Part shown: in pieces, positions 1 through 8,100 of the stretch | Numbering within the stretch: position 1 is the first letter of the stretch | How the letters are laid out: each line of letters opens with the position of its first letter | DNA from: an uncultured Butyrivibrio sp. | GTDB taxonomy: Bacteria > Bacillota > Clostridia > Lachnospirales > Lachnospiraceae | Assembly: GCA_945928575.1 (NCBI GenBank) | Contig: CAMENP010000002.1 | Coordinates: 1 to 64,000 of the forward strand | DNA: 64,000 bases | Direction: 5' to 3' | Program-made: the position numbers and the translations under genes | Notes under the pieces: generated by a model | The model's input: the letters and a program-made list of their open reading frames with translations, nothing else | What the model was told of the DNA's origin: nothing | Database searches by the model: none

Positions 1-340
1 ATCATAGAAGACCTATTGCTTAACAGCTTTTTACAGAAAAAGTTTCATACACTCGCTTTCTGCCGTGGTTTCCATGGACAAAGAATTCCTTGCCATACTT
101 TTTGTAACCGGCGAGCATGCGGTTGATGTGTCTTCTGGTACAGTTGAGAACCAATGCAGCCCTGTCCTTGTTGGAATCCGGGTGATCTGCAAGATATTTG
201 ATGGTTTCGTATTTTTTTTGTTCATTCATTGTGAGTAATACCTTTCTGATAAGTGTTACCTCCGTTCTGTAGTCTAGGAGGTTATTTTACCACATCGGGA
301 CATTTTCATTTGTGTTATATCAAGACATTATCATATGTGT
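1..340 (-). mobile_element. End of a degraded ISNCY/IS1202-type insertion sequence
   Basis: The segment carries the start of a transposase on the minus strand (20-229) preceded by a terminal region. Two similar 20-bp direct repeats lie at 296-315 and 321-340, both of the form C(G/A)(G/A)GACATT(T/A)TCAT(T/A)TGTGT, 25 bp apart. They look like transposase-binding sites at an IS end. The rest of the element would lie to the left of the window. The family assignment is inferred from the short transposase fragment and the repeated GACATT-type end; the exact outer boundary cannot be set. Confidence 0.5.
20..229 (-). pseudogene. Transposase N-terminal fragment (HTH part), truncated
   Basis: The 69-residue product begins MNEQKKYETIKYLADHP and contains a helix-turn-helix with the phrase NCTRRHINRMLAGYKKYGKEFFVHGNHGRK, which is typical of the DNA-binding N-terminus of ISNCY-family transposases. 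Intact members are several hundred residues long, but here the frame stops soon after GRKR, so the gene is broken by a frameshift or nonsense change. No catalytic domain is visible in the 19 bases left at the window edge. It is a relic unless the frame resumes outside the window. Confidence 0.6.
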
Positions 341-372
341 CTCATACATATTACGAAGAACCGGAATAAAGC

Positions 373-401
373 TTGACAATATGACTGCCGTGTATTATAA
401 T
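373..401 (+). promoter_or_regulatory. Sigma-A promoter of the rsgA leader
   Basis: A perfect TTGACA at 373-378 and a perfect TATAAT at 396-401 are separated by 17 bp. The position is about 35 bp upstream of the leader ORF at 437 and well upstream of rsgA, so the transcript carries a leader of about 250 nt. Confidence 0.85.
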
Positions 402-436
402 CAACCCATCATTATAAAGAAAGCGAGGTATGTATT

Positions 437-505
437 ATGAGAGAGATTAACAGAACAATTGCAATCAAATATCGTATAACAGCCTCGGTAAATATTATTG
501 GATAA
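437..505 (+). CDS. Putative 22-residue leader peptide upstream of rsgA
   Basis: A short ORF begins ATG at 437, a few bases after an AGCGAGG ribosome site, and ends at TAA 503-505. The product begins MREINRTIAIKYR and ends ASVNIIG. It sits between a consensus promoter and an intrinsic terminator (548-574), the arrangement of ribosome-mediated attenuators in front of antibiotic-responsive genes. CGTATAA (473-479) inside the ORF is complementary to TTATACG (530-536) just before the terminator, so the ORF's translation could affect RNA folding. Translation of this ORF is an inference. Confidence 0.5.
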   Translation: MREINRTIAIKYRITASVNIIG

Positions 506-547
506 TTCTTTTGAAGTTTTATAATTTCATTATACGTCCGGAATTAC

Positions 548-574
548 ATCGTGGCTGAAAGGCCACGATTTTTT
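548..574 (+). terminator. Intrinsic terminator / attenuator before rsgA
   Basis: An 8-bp perfect stem, ATCGTGGC (548-555) with GCCACGAT (562-569), has a 6-base loop and is followed by a T run. It lies between the leader ORF and rsgA on the same transcript and would have to be read through for rsgA expression. Confidence 0.75.
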
Positions 575-656
575 GTTATGGCGACGGGGAAAATACACGC
601 ATTTATGCGGTGTATTTGACGACCGCTAATCAGAGCGGCTGGACCGTGCCGCGCGG

Positions 657-1712
657 GTGAGCCTGTTTTATACGATAAACGACACTGAAAACGGATATCA
701 TAATGAAACGGAGATTGAAACATTGAAAGAAATTATTAAAGAAAATGAATTTATCGGGAGAATAAGTGAAGTTCAGAAGAATAGTTTTACTATTTTATAC
801 AAAAATGAGGAACTTCCGGGAAAATTAAGGGGCAGATTCTACGGGATGGATGCAGAGTGCATCCCGGTTGTCGGCGATTATGTGAAATTTATATATAATC
901 ATGATGGCGACAATATGATCACGGAAGTATGCGAAAGGAAAGGGATTCTCAAGAGACCCGACCAGGCTAAGACCGGAGTGGAACAGTATATGGCGGCCAA
1001 TGTTGACTATACTTTTATCGTGACCGCACTCAATCAGAATTACAATTATAACAGGATTGCGCGTTATGTGAGCGTGGCCTTACAAGGTAACAGCATCCCG
1101 GTTGTGATTCTTACCAAAGCGGATTTGTGCAGTAATCCCGGCAGGTATGTAACCGAGGTCGAAGGAATTTCCGATAAAGTGCTGGTGCATGCTGTGTCGG
1201 CGCTGTATGAAATAGGGATGGAAGAACTGAAAGAATACATGCGTCCCGATGTCACTATATGTCTGGCCGGATCATCCGGGGTCGGTAAATCGACGTTGCT
1301 GAATGCGGTTGCCGGAAGTGAAGTCATGAAAACATCTTCAATCCGTGAGTCAGATGCCAGAGGACGGCACACAACCACACACAGACAACTTTATGTGTGT
1401 GATTGCGGAACAACGATAATCGATATGCCGGGTATGCGCGAAATAGGCATGGCTGATGTCGGTGAGGGAATAGAAGACACTTTTTCTGACATAGCAGAGT
1501 TGGAGCGTATGTGCAGATTCAGTGACTGCAGGCATGATAAGGAACCCGGATGCGCCATAAGAAAAGCGATTGATGACGGGCAGCTCTCGGAGGAAAGGTT
1601 CAAGCTGTATAAGAGCCTTATGACCGAGAATGAAAGAAATTATGCCAAGAAAAAACAGATTGCCAAGTGGGTAAAACAGGAGAAGAAGGCAGGGAGAAAG
1701 AAATGGAATTAG
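657..1712 (+). CDS. rsgA: Ribosome small-subunit-dependent GTPase A (RsgA/YjeQ family)
   Basis: This is a circularly permuted GTPase that acts in late 30S subunit maturation. It has an N-terminal OB-fold (about residues 30-100), then G4 TKAD (153-156), G1 GSSGVGKST (205-213) and G3 DMPG (256-259), in the permuted order that defines the family. The C-terminal zinc knuckle has C286, C291, H293 and C299. The GTG start at 657 has no clear ribosome site; a TTG at 723, after CGGAG, would give a product of about 329 residues with the OB fold intact. It overlaps the following acetyltransferase gene by 10 bp. The leader ORF and attenuator upstream suggest conditional expression, so this may be a second, stress-linked RsgA rather than the housekeeping copy; that is inference. 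Confidence 0.92.
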   Translation: MSLFYTINDTENGYHNETEIETLKEIIKENEFIGRISEVQKNSFTILYKNEELPGKLRGRFYGMDAECIPVVGDYVKFIYNHDGDNMITEVCERKGILKRPDQAKTGVEQYMAANVDYTFIVTALNQNYNYNRIARYVSVALQGNSIPVVILTKADLCSNPGRYVTEVEGISDKVLVHAVSALYEIGMEELKEYMRPDVTICLAGSSGVGKSTLLNAVAGSEVMKTSSIRESDARGRHTTTHRQLYVCDCGTTIIDMPGMREIGMADVGEGIEDTFSDIAELERMCRFSDCRHDKEPGCAIRKAIDDGQLSEERFKLYKSLMTENERNYAKKKQIAKWVKQEKKAGRKKWN

Positions 1713-2575
1713 TGAAAAATTATATGCTTGACGATACATTGCGTTATGCACTGAATGAATTAGCAAAGAAAACATTCTGGATTGATTTTGAAAGCTGGGT
1801 AACAGACGGATACTTTGAAGGAGATTACATACCGTATTCTTTCTTGGAAAACGGAAAAATTATTTCCAATGTATCCGCAAACCGCATGAATTTTATGCAG
1901 AATGGTGTTGCGAAAAAATATATACAGATCGGAACCGTTATGACGGATGAGGCATACCGGAACAAAGGCCTTGCCCGCCGGCTCATTGAATACGTGGCAG
2001 ACCGGTACCGGGATGAATGTGACGGCATATATCTGTTTGCCAACCTGGACGCATTGGATTTCTACCATAAATGCGGCTTTGCCGAGGTGACGGAGTACAG
2101 GTATTATACGGACATTAAGCCTGATAAATCAACCGGAAGCAGGTTTGTGCCGGTTGACCCGTCGGATGAAGCAATGAAACAAAAATATATGGACACAGTC
2201 CGAAACAGTGCGATTAACTCGTCATTTGAACAGACAAATAAATTCGGACTGCAGTTATTTTACACCGCCGGTATGGATAATGTCTATTATGCGGAGGATA
2301 TTGACTGTTTCATTGTCATGGAGACCGAGGGCACCACACCGGATCTGCAGAGTGTTATATGCAAAGACAGAGTCGGCCTTGAAGAAATTTTAAAACGTCT
2401 GGATGTAGAATATGATAAATGCAACCTCGGATTTGTGCCGCACGCCAAGGATATTGATATTTGTACGGCGGTAAGGTATGACGGAGGGGACGATTACAGA
2501 CTTTTTTATCTTGGAGATGAGCTGAAAAGTATTTCGCGGGATAAACTGTATTTCCCGGAGTTATCACACGCGTAG
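1703..2575 (+). CDS. GNAT-family N-acetyltransferase
   Basis: The 290-residue protein carries a GNAT fold in its first half: IQIGTVMTDEAYRNKGLARRLIEYV contains the acetyl-CoA pyrophosphate-binding R/Q-x-x-G-x-A-type loop, followed by IYLFANLDALDFYHKCGF, the usual strand 5 and FYxxxGF motif. The second half, about 140 residues, resembles no family I can name. The start at 1703 follows AGGGAGAAAG and overlaps the end of rsgA, so the two are probably translated from one message. The acceptor substrate is unknown. Confidence 0.8.
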   Translation: MELVKNYMLDDTLRYALNELAKKTFWIDFESWVTDGYFEGDYIPYSFLENGKIISNVSANRMNFMQNGVAKKYIQIGTVMTDEAYRNKGLARRLIEYVADRYRDECDGIYLFANLDALDFYHKCGFAEVTEYRYYTDIKPDKSTGSRFVPVDPSDEAMKQKYMDTVRNSAINSSFEQTNKFGLQLFYTAGMDNVYYAEDIDCFIVMETEGTTPDLQSVICKDRVGLEEILKRLDVEYDKCNLGFVPHAKDIDICTAVRYDGGDDYRLFYLGDELKSISRDKLYFPELSHA

Positions 2576-2600
2576 AGAATATGAGGTACATATTTTATTG

Positions 2601-2629
2601 TTGACATTTTCTCTTTATGCCCTTATAAT
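2601..2629 (+). promoter_or_regulatory. Sigma-A promoter of the marR-MATE operon
   Basis: TTGACA at 2601-2606 and TATAAT at 2624-2629 are separated by 17 bp. It lies directly before the MarR-type gene. Confidence 0.85.
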
Positions 2630-2630
2630 C

Positions 2631-2645
2631 GTCCTACGGCAGGAC
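2631..2645. promoter_or_regulatory. Candidate MarR operator (inverted repeat)
   Basis: GTCCT (2631-2635) and AGGAC (2641-2645) form a perfect inverted repeat with a 5-bp centre, immediately downstream of the -10 hexamer. That is the position expected for autorepression by the adjacent MarR protein. Binding is inferred from position and symmetry only. Confidence 0.4.
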
Positions 2646-2664
2646 TAATTTAAAGGAGTGCAAT

Positions 2665-3120
2665 ATGGCTGAAGATATAATAGAGGAGCAGATTGTGCAG
2701 TTTTGCAATATGATGCACAATCTTAACCGCGTTTATGAGGATTATGCGAGGAGTGTTGACATTCCGTACACGACATTGGAAATTCTGGATTATATTACGT
2801 GGACGGACGATTGTACCCAGAAGAAGCTGTGTGAGATGACCTTTCTGCCAAAGCAGACCGTGAATAATGTGATCACAGCGTTTAATAAACAGGGACTCAT
2901 AGAGCTGCGCGAATTTGAACGGGACAGGCGAATCAAGACGATTCATCTGACACCGGCCGGAATCGAATATGCGGACAGGTATATTCCGCAGATACGAAAG
3001 GCCGAATACGAGGCCATGGCGCAACTGACCGAAACGCAGAGAAAGCATCTTTTGGACGGGCTGGATGCATATTGTAAAATATTCCGGGGCGTGATGCCCT
3101 CAGGAGAGAGGCAGGAGTGA
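2665..3120 (+). CDS. MarR-family transcriptional regulator
   Basis: This 151-residue winged-helix protein shows the MarR core: a dimerisation helix at the N-terminus, a recognition region around KKLCEMTFLPKQTVNNVITAFNKQGLIEL, and a wing with RDRRIKTIHLTPAG, the DxRxxxxxLTxxG signature. It starts after AAGGAG at the proper spacing. The MATE transporter gene follows 3 bp later, the standard regulator-pump pairing, so it probably represses this operon until a ligand binds. The inducer cannot be told from sequence. Confidence 0.92.
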   Translation: MAEDIIEEQIVQFCNMMHNLNRVYEDYARSVDIPYTTLEILDYITWTDDCTQKKLCEMTFLPKQTVNNVITAFNKQGLIELREFERDRRIKTIHLTPAGIEYADRYIPQIRKAEYEAMAQLTETQRKHLLDGLDAYCKIFRGVMPSGERQE

Positions 3121-3123
3121 TTT

Positions 3124-4467
3124 ATGAAAAAAGATGATGTATTGGATCGTGAGATCCATCTTGGTATGTTGATACGATTTGCGCTGCCGACAATTTTGTC
3201 GACAGTTTTTATGAGTATATATACAAGTGTGGACGGCATGTTTGTGGCAAGGCTTGTGAACACGGATGCGCTGTCGGCAATAAATATAGTAATGCCGTTA
3301 GTTTTCATATCGTCGGGAATCGGAACGATGTTCGGAAGCGGCGGAAATGCGCTGGTAGCGCGCAAACTCGGAGAACAAAAGCATGCTGAGGCAAGGGAAG
3401 ATTTTTCACTTTTGCTGCTGACGTCGTTTGTGGTAAGCCTTGTTGTGGTTTTGATCTGTGCGGTATTTTTGAGGCCGTTGTTAAGGCTGCTCGGCGCAGA
3501 TGATGGTCTTATGTCTTATTGTATCTCTTATATGATACCAGTGCTTATATCAATGCCGTTTGCAATATTCGGAACAATGCTGTCAATGTCATACATCACA
3601 GTCGGCAAAGCCAAATTCGGACTGGCTATGTCACTGCTTGGTGGTGTGCTCAATATAGCACTCGACTGGCTGTTTATTGCGATTTTTGACGGGGGAATTA
3701 CCGGCGCGGCTGTGGCTACATCAATCGGATATGCGACAACTTCGATCATAGGATTGATATATTTTTTTACATCAAGAAAACATGACCTCTATGTTGTCAG
3801 ACCTAAATGGAGAGCGAGAACGATTCTCCAAAGCTGCGCGAACGGTTCATCAGAGATGATAGGCATTTTTGCCGGAAGCATTGTGGCAATTCTTTTTAAC
3901 AATATACTGATGCGCCGCGCGGGTGCGGACGGTGTCGCCTCCATCACGATCATGTTGTATGTGCAGGCGTTGTTTAATTCCGTTTACCGCGGTTACGCGA
4001 CGGGAATTTCGCCGGTCATCAGTTATAATTACGGGGCGCTCAATCGGGGCAGGCTCAAGAAGATACATTCGATCAGCCTGAAACTTATTGTTGCTGCGTC
4101 GATTGCCCTGACTGCTGTGTGTGTGATTTTTGCTCCGGCAATGGTGAGATTTTTTGCCGGCGACAATAATACGGTTTATGAGATGGCACTTCACGGTTTC
4201 AGAATTTTCTCCGTAAGCTGCCTGATGGTCGGTGTGAATGTGTATTCTTCGGCGTGGTTTACGGCACTTAATGACGGTAAAACTTCGGCAATCCTGTCAT
4301 TCTGCAGGACTGTGGTGTTCCTGGGAATTCCGGTGTTAGCACTGCCGTTATTGCTTGGACTTGACGGCGTCTGGTTGTCGATACCGGTCGGAGAACTGCT
4401 GGCGCTGGTGATGAGTATATATTATTTCATCAAGACATCCCGTAAGACATTTACGGGAAATAAATAA
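3124..4467 (+). CDS. MATE-family efflux transporter
   Basis: The 447-residue integral membrane protein has about 12 hydrophobic segments in two related halves, the normal size and layout of MATE (MatE/NorM/DinF) sodium- or proton-driven exporters. The N-terminal segment IRFALPTILSTVFMSIYTSVDGMFVARLV and the loop GSGGNALVARKLGE are typical of the clostridial branch. It is co-transcribed with the MarR regulator just upstream and ends at a strong terminator. The role is probably drug or metabolite export; the substrate is unknown. Confidence 0.92.
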   Translation: MKKDDVLDREIHLGMLIRFALPTILSTVFMSIYTSVDGMFVARLVNTDALSAINIVMPLVFISSGIGTMFGSGGNALVARKLGEQKHAEAREDFSLLLLTSFVVSLVVVLICAVFLRPLLRLLGADDGLMSYCISYMIPVLISMPFAIFGTMLSMSYITVGKAKFGLAMSLLGGVLNIALDWLFIAIFDGGITGAAVATSIGYATTSIIGLIYFFTSRKHDLYVVRPKWRARTILQSCANGSSEMIGIFAGSIVAILFNNILMRRAGADGVASITIMLYVQALFNSVYRGYATGISPVISYNYGALNRGRLKKIHSISLKLIVAASIALTAVCVIFAPAMVRFFAGDNNTVYEMALHGFRIFSVSCLMVGVNVYSSAWFTALNDGKTSAILSFCRTVVFLGIPVLALPLLLGLDGVWLSIPVGELLALVMSIYYFIKTSRKTFTGNK

Positions 4468-4470
4468 CAT

Positions 4471-4515
4471 AAAACGGGTGGATTCTGCATTAAAAAGACG
4501 GAACCCATCCGTTTT
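4471..4515 (+). terminator. Terminator after the MATE gene
   Basis: AAAACGGGTGG (from 4471) pairs with CCCATCCGTTTT (ending 4515), with one G-T pair. The hairpin is flanked by A and T tracts and stands just after the MATE stop codon. Confidence 0.75.
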
Positions 4516-4520
4516 GCACA

Positions 4521-4549
4521 TTGACGTCCGCCGGTTGTGTAAGTATAAT
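4521..4549 (+). promoter_or_regulatory. Promoter of the nuclease-like gene
   Basis: TTGACG at 4521-4526 and TATAAT at 4544-4549 are 17 bp apart. The gene begins at 4669, leaving an untranslated leader of about 110 nt in which I see no clear structure. Confidence 0.7.
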
Positions 4550-4668
4550 GAATCTATGACTCAGAACTCTTTAATTCTGTTTTTCAAATCTATCTGCTTA
4601 GCGTTGGTCGTGATAATCTTTTTAAATCCACGGAAAGCTTAGTAATATATTATAAGGAGAAACTGCCT

Positions 4669-5466
4669 ATGACAGAAAACGAACTGAAGGATATGCTTAA
4701 ATCGGAAACGAGGAAACTAAAGGAAATCGATGCGTTTATAAAGAGAAACCCTGGAGGGGTATTGAGGATCCAGACCAGAAACGGAAGAAGATATTATTAT
4801 CTGGTAGATGAACATGGGGTAAAATATCTTCCCAAAAAGAATTATAATCGTATATGTGATATTGCCCAGCACAATTACTATAAGAAGGTCAAAAAGGTCC
4901 TTGAAGATAATATAAGAGCTATTGAAAAATTTAAGACAGAATATATTCCGCATGCTGAACAAGCTGTTTATGCCGAATTATCCAATGAGAGAAGGGAATT
5001 GATATATCCGTATACTCCGGGTATTCTAGACCGGATAAGTAAGGTTGAGAACGAGGATTTCTGTGATGCACCATATCAGGAAATGCGGCGTTATGAGACG
5101 GAAAAAGGAGAAAAAGTCCGCTCTAAATCTGAGGTAATCATAGCAAATATATTAAACGGATATAGTGATGTTCTTAGATATCAATATGAGAAACCCTTGT
5201 ATCTCGAAAACGACGGAACGGAAGTGGTGGTGCATCCTGATTTTACGATATATAATCTTATTACGGGTAAGACTATATATTGGGAGCATGCCGGAATGAT
5301 GGGCGATGCTGTATATGCTTCCAGATTTGTGAATAAATACAATCTTTTTATTTCAAATGGATACATACCGGGAGTTAATCTTATATTGACATTTGAGAGT
5401 GAAGAAAATCCGCTTAATATAAGTAATGTATATAAAATAGTTTCCGGGTTTGCTGAAACGGACTGA
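4669..5466 (+). CDS. Uncharacterised protein with a PD-(D/E)XK-like nuclease core
   Basis: The 265-residue soluble protein starts after AAGGAG. The first 110 residues are charged and largely helical, with YYLVDEHGVKYLPKKN. The second half resembles a restriction-endonuclease fold: E155 within RSKSEVIIANIL, P190-D191 in VVHPDFTIYN, and E206 in IYWEHAG, in the order E...PD...E. The expected lysine after the last acid is replaced by His-Ala, so activity is uncertain. It stands alone between a terminator and an AT-rich gap, so it gives no operon clue. It may be phage- or plasmid-derived; that is inference. Confidence 0.6.
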   Translation: MTENELKDMLKSETRKLKEIDAFIKRNPGGVLRIQTRNGRRYYYLVDEHGVKYLPKKNYNRICDIAQHNYYKKVKKVLEDNIRAIEKFKTEYIPHAEQAVYAELSNERRELIYPYTPGILDRISKVENEDFCDAPYQEMRRYETEKGEKVRSKSEVIIANILNGYSDVLRYQYEKPLYLENDGTEVVVHPDFTIYNLITGKTIYWEHAGMMGDAVYASRFVNKYNLFISNGYIPGVNLILTFESEENPLNISNVYKIVSGFAETD

Positions 5467-5868
5467 TTTGGGAATAAAAATGATGCATATTTGATATACT
5501 GGGACACTTTAGTGTTATATATGATTAAATTATATTATAATATAGTTGTTAAATAATGAACAAATCATACTAAACAACGCAAATATAATAAAAAAATATC
5601 AAAATGCAATGGTTAAATCACAAATTTGCTTTAAAGAATCATACATTATTGAGAGAATTTAGTAGATTAGTATCAAATTATCTAAATCAATGATTAAAAT
5701 TGAAAAAAATAGTATAGTAAATTAAACGACGATTGATACTATTTTTTCAAAAATGTATAAAAAAGTATGAAAATATATTATACTATACCAAATTCGCCCA
5801 ATCATGCTACCCGCGGGTAAGCATTTCCGCCGTCGTAAGAGTGTGGCCGCGTGAAATATAAATAAATA
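5467..5868. other. Very AT-rich intergenic stretch
   Basis: About 400 bp with no credible ORF. 5510-5790 consists largely of A and T with poly-A runs, then a short GC-rich part contains the perfect 12-bp palindrome TACCCGCGGGTA at 5808-5819. No RNA gene or known riboswitch was recognised. The composition suggests either a bent-DNA promoter region or the scar of a lost insertion. Confidence 0.5.
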
Positions 5869-5897
5869 TTGTCTGTATGCCGGCACTGTGCTATAAT
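5869..5897 (+). promoter_or_regulatory. Promoter of the diguanylate cyclase gene
   Basis: TTGTCT at 5869-5874 and TATAAT at 5892-5897 have 17-bp spacing. It lies about 85 bp before the chosen ATG. Confidence 0.6.
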
Positions 5898-5980
5898 CTC
5901 TATGATTTCGGGTAGATGGTATAGGAAAATTCGTCAGCCGATGATGAATAATATTGTTGTCTGGAAGAGGGAATACGGAA

Positions 5981-7102
5981 ATGACTGCTTTTAAAGAGCA
6001 ATATAGTAAAGAAATACATAATCAGGAGATTAAGTCAAATAAAAGGACACTGAAAGGATTCATGTGGCTTTTCGGACTACTGTTTATAATATGGCTGCTT
6101 ACGATGGCGGGATTATTTGTGGTTGATGCGCATATAATAACAATGGCGCTTTTGATAACCGCGGCAATATGTGTGCCGGTTGCAGTTATAGGAATAAGGA
6201 ATAAGCTTGGAGCAGGATGGATTAAATACTACTTCCTGATATCCATATGCGCAGCTACGGGAATTATATCGGCACTCCTGTCGTTTCATGCGGTACTTGT
6301 TTATGTGCTGCCTTTGTTGTTTGCGATACAGTACAGAGATAGGAAAATACTGTGGTTTACTTATACACTTGATATAATCGTGATGGCGGGAAGCATGATA
6401 TTCGGATTCTACCATGGACTGTGTGATCTTAATATCATACTCGGAAGTAACCATACAAGGGCATGGTATATAGAAAACAGCGTGCAGGGAAATCTGACAA
6501 TGCCGATTGATCCGGACCCGGTAGTGAATATGATAATATACGGAGAACTGCCGCGAGCAGGAATACTTCTGGTATTCACAGTGATGTTAAGATACACGAT
6601 AATGAACTGTCATGATGATGAAGTAAGAATAGCGGAACTTACATACCGTATGGATACCGACGGACTTACGGGAATAGCCAGCAAAGATAAGTTTGATGAG
6701 CTTGCGCAGAAATATTACCCATATGTAAAACAGATTTCGGTTATATTCTGGGACATGGATAATCTGAAAAATATCAATGATGAGTACGGCCATGATGCCG
6801 GAAATAAAGCCGTGCAGGTACTGGCGGCCATTATGTTCGGAATGACGAACGATAGAATTAAAGCTTTCAGGTATGGCGGCGATGAATTTATCATGATAGT
6901 GGAGAACCCGGACACAACCGAGACACAGACTATAATTGAAGAAGTGCGTAAGGAACTTGCCGGAGAAAATATGGATTTTAATGTCTCGGCAACTGCGGGA
7001 TGTGCGACCGGCAAAGGTAATGAGGTCAACAAACTTGTCAAGATGGCTGACGCACTCATGTACAATAATAAAAGACAGAATAAAGGAGAAATAAATGCCT
7101 GA
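5981..7102 (+). CDS. Membrane-bound diguanylate cyclase (GGDEF)
   Basis: The 373-residue protein has about six N-terminal transmembrane segments (roughly residues 28-215) with one longer extracytoplasmic loop, then a cytoplasmic GGDEF domain that makes cyclic di-GMP from two GTP. The active-site loop is intact, RYGGDEFIMIV, and the substrate motif DMDNLKNINDEYGHDAGN is complete. The product-inhibition I-site (RxxD five residues before GGDEF) is absent. The ATG at 5981 follows GAGGG; an upstream TTG at 5954 is less likely. It overlaps tcdA by 8 bp, so the two are co-translated although their functions appear unrelated. Confidence 0.92.
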   Translation: MTAFKEQYSKEIHNQEIKSNKRTLKGFMWLFGLLFIIWLLTMAGLFVVDAHIITMALLITAAICVPVAVIGIRNKLGAGWIKYYFLISICAATGIISALLSFHAVLVYVLPLLFAIQYRDRKILWFTYTLDIIVMAGSMIFGFYHGLCDLNIILGSNHTRAWYIENSVQGNLTMPIDPDPVVNMIIYGELPRAGILLVFTVMLRYTIMNCHDDEVRIAELTYRMDTDGLTGIASKDKFDELAQKYYPYVKQISVIFWDMDNLKNINDEYGHDAGNKAVQVLAAIMFGMTNDRIKAFRYGGDEFIMIVENPDTTETQTIIEEVRKELAGENMDFNVSATAGCATGKGNEVNKLVKMADALMYNNKRQNKGEINA

Positions 7103-7847
7103 TCAGTTTTCAAGAACAAGAATGCTTCTTGGTGAAGAAGGAATAGATAAATTACAGCACAGCAAAGTTGCGATATTCGGAATCGGAGGAGTCGGAGGAT
7201 ATGTGGCCGAGGCGCTTGCCAGGAGCGGCGTAGGCTCATTTGTGCTTGTGGATGATGATAAGGTCTGCCTTACCAATATTAACAGACAGATAATCGCATT
7301 AAGAAGCACCGTCGGCAAAGACAAAGTCGATGTCATGAGAGACAGGATCCTTGACATAAATCCCAAAGCCGAGGTAGAAGTACGCAAATGTTTCTTTTTG
7401 CCTGAAAATGCGCATGAATTTAATTTTGAAGAATATTCATATGTAGTGGATGCAGTTGATACGGTCACGGCCAAAATAAGCATCATAATGAAAGCCAAAG
7501 AAATGAAAGTGCCGGTCATAAGCTGCATGGGAGCCGGCAACAAACTGGACCCGACAGCACTTAAAGTAGCTGATATATACAAGACATCCATGTGTCCGCT
7601 CGCCAAAGTCATGCGCCATGAACTCAAGAAACGCGGTGTAAGAAAATTAAAAGTCGTATATTCGACCGAACAGCCGAAAAGACCGGTTGAAGATATGGCA
7701 AACAGCTGCCGCACACATTGTGTGTGCCCGCCGGGTGCCAAGCACAAATGCACCGAAAGAAGAGACATACCGGGAAGTGTGTCATTTGTACCATCGGTTG
7801 CTGGACTTATCATTGCCGGTGAAGTCATAAAAGATTTATGCAGATAA
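7095..7847 (+). CDS. tcdA: tRNA threonylcarbamoyladenosine dehydratase (TcdA/CsdL)
   Basis: This is an E1-like ThiF-fold enzyme that dehydrates t6A37 in ANN-decoding tRNAs to the cyclic ct6A form, using ATP. The nucleotide-binding motif GIGGVGGYVAEALARSG is near residue 30, with the family's FxRTxxLLGEEGxxKL start, DDDxVxxTNxNRQ and VVDAVDTVxAK. The 250-residue length is usual for the family. A cysteine-rich stretch (CRTHCVCPPGAKHKC) sits near the C-terminus. It overlaps the diguanylate cyclase gene and is followed by the leader of the ABC exporter. Confidence 0.93.
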   Translation: MPDQFSRTRMLLGEEGIDKLQHSKVAIFGIGGVGGYVAEALARSGVGSFVLVDDDKVCLTNINRQIIALRSTVGKDKVDVMRDRILDINPKAEVEVRKCFFLPENAHEFNFEEYSYVVDAVDTVTAKISIIMKAKEMKVPVISCMGAGNKLDPTALKVADIYKTSMCPLAKVMRHELKKRGVRKLKVVYSTEQPKRPVEDMANSCRTHCVCPPGAKHKCTERRDIPGSVSFVPSVAGLIIAGEVIKDLCR

Positions 7848-7861
7848 TATAAAAAAATATA

Positions 7862-7890
7862 TTGACAAATATTATCTGCCGTGTTAGGTT
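7862..7890 (+). promoter_or_regulatory. Promoter of the ABC exporter leader
   Basis: TTGACA at 7862-7867 and TAGGTT at 7885-7890 are 17 bp apart. The leader ORF starts 37 bp downstream. Confidence 0.6.
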
Positions 7891-7926
7891 AGTAGCAGAC
7901 ATTAATAAATCAAGGAGGTAGGAAAT

Positions 7927-7998
7927 ATGTTTACAAGAATAAATGTCATGAACAATCACACAAAGAACAAGACAGCCTGCCTCGGTGGATTACTTTAA
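7927..7998 (+). CDS. 23-residue leader peptide controlling the ABC exporter
   Basis: The ORF follows a strong AAGGAGG at 7912-7918 and encodes a product that begins MFTRINVMNNHTKNK and ends ACLGGLL. It is placed exactly like bmrB of Bacillus subtilis, which controls bmrCD by ribosome-mediated transcription attenuation in response to ribosome-targeting drugs. CTCGG (7981-7985) in its last codons can pair with CCGAG (8021-8025), which is part of the 5' arm of the downstream terminator. A ribosome stalled early in the ORF would free that segment and favour read-through. The mechanism is inference; the elements are visible. Confidence 0.75.
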   Translation: MFTRINVMNNHTKNKTACLGGLL

Positions 7999-8016
7999 TT
8001 AACACAATATAATTTT

Positions 8017-8100
8017 AAGTCCGAGAGTGATGCGCAGTCTGTATTGGCTGCGCTTTTATATTGCTGTTTTACGGCAGATATGAACACTCCCGGGCTTTTT
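8017..8100 (+). terminator. Attenuator before the ABC exporter genes
   Basis: AAGTCCGAGAGTG (8017-8029) pairs with CACTCCCGGGCTT (8085-8097), 12 of 13 positions including one G-U, followed by T5. The 55-nt interior holds a further GCGCAG/CTGCGC hairpin. The terminator's 5' arm overlaps the alternative partner of the leader ORF (CCGAG 8021-8025), giving the expected terminator/antiterminator switch. Confidence 0.75.

Noticed and set aside
230-436. Additional gene between the IS end and the rsgA leader
   Set aside because: No ORF with a ribosome site is present; the segment holds only the IS end repeats and the promoter.
7103-7828. 241-codon open frame antisense to tcdA
   Set aside because: It lies wholly opposite a clear TcdA gene, its product is low-complexity Ser/Thr/Leu-rich, and no ribosome site is present.
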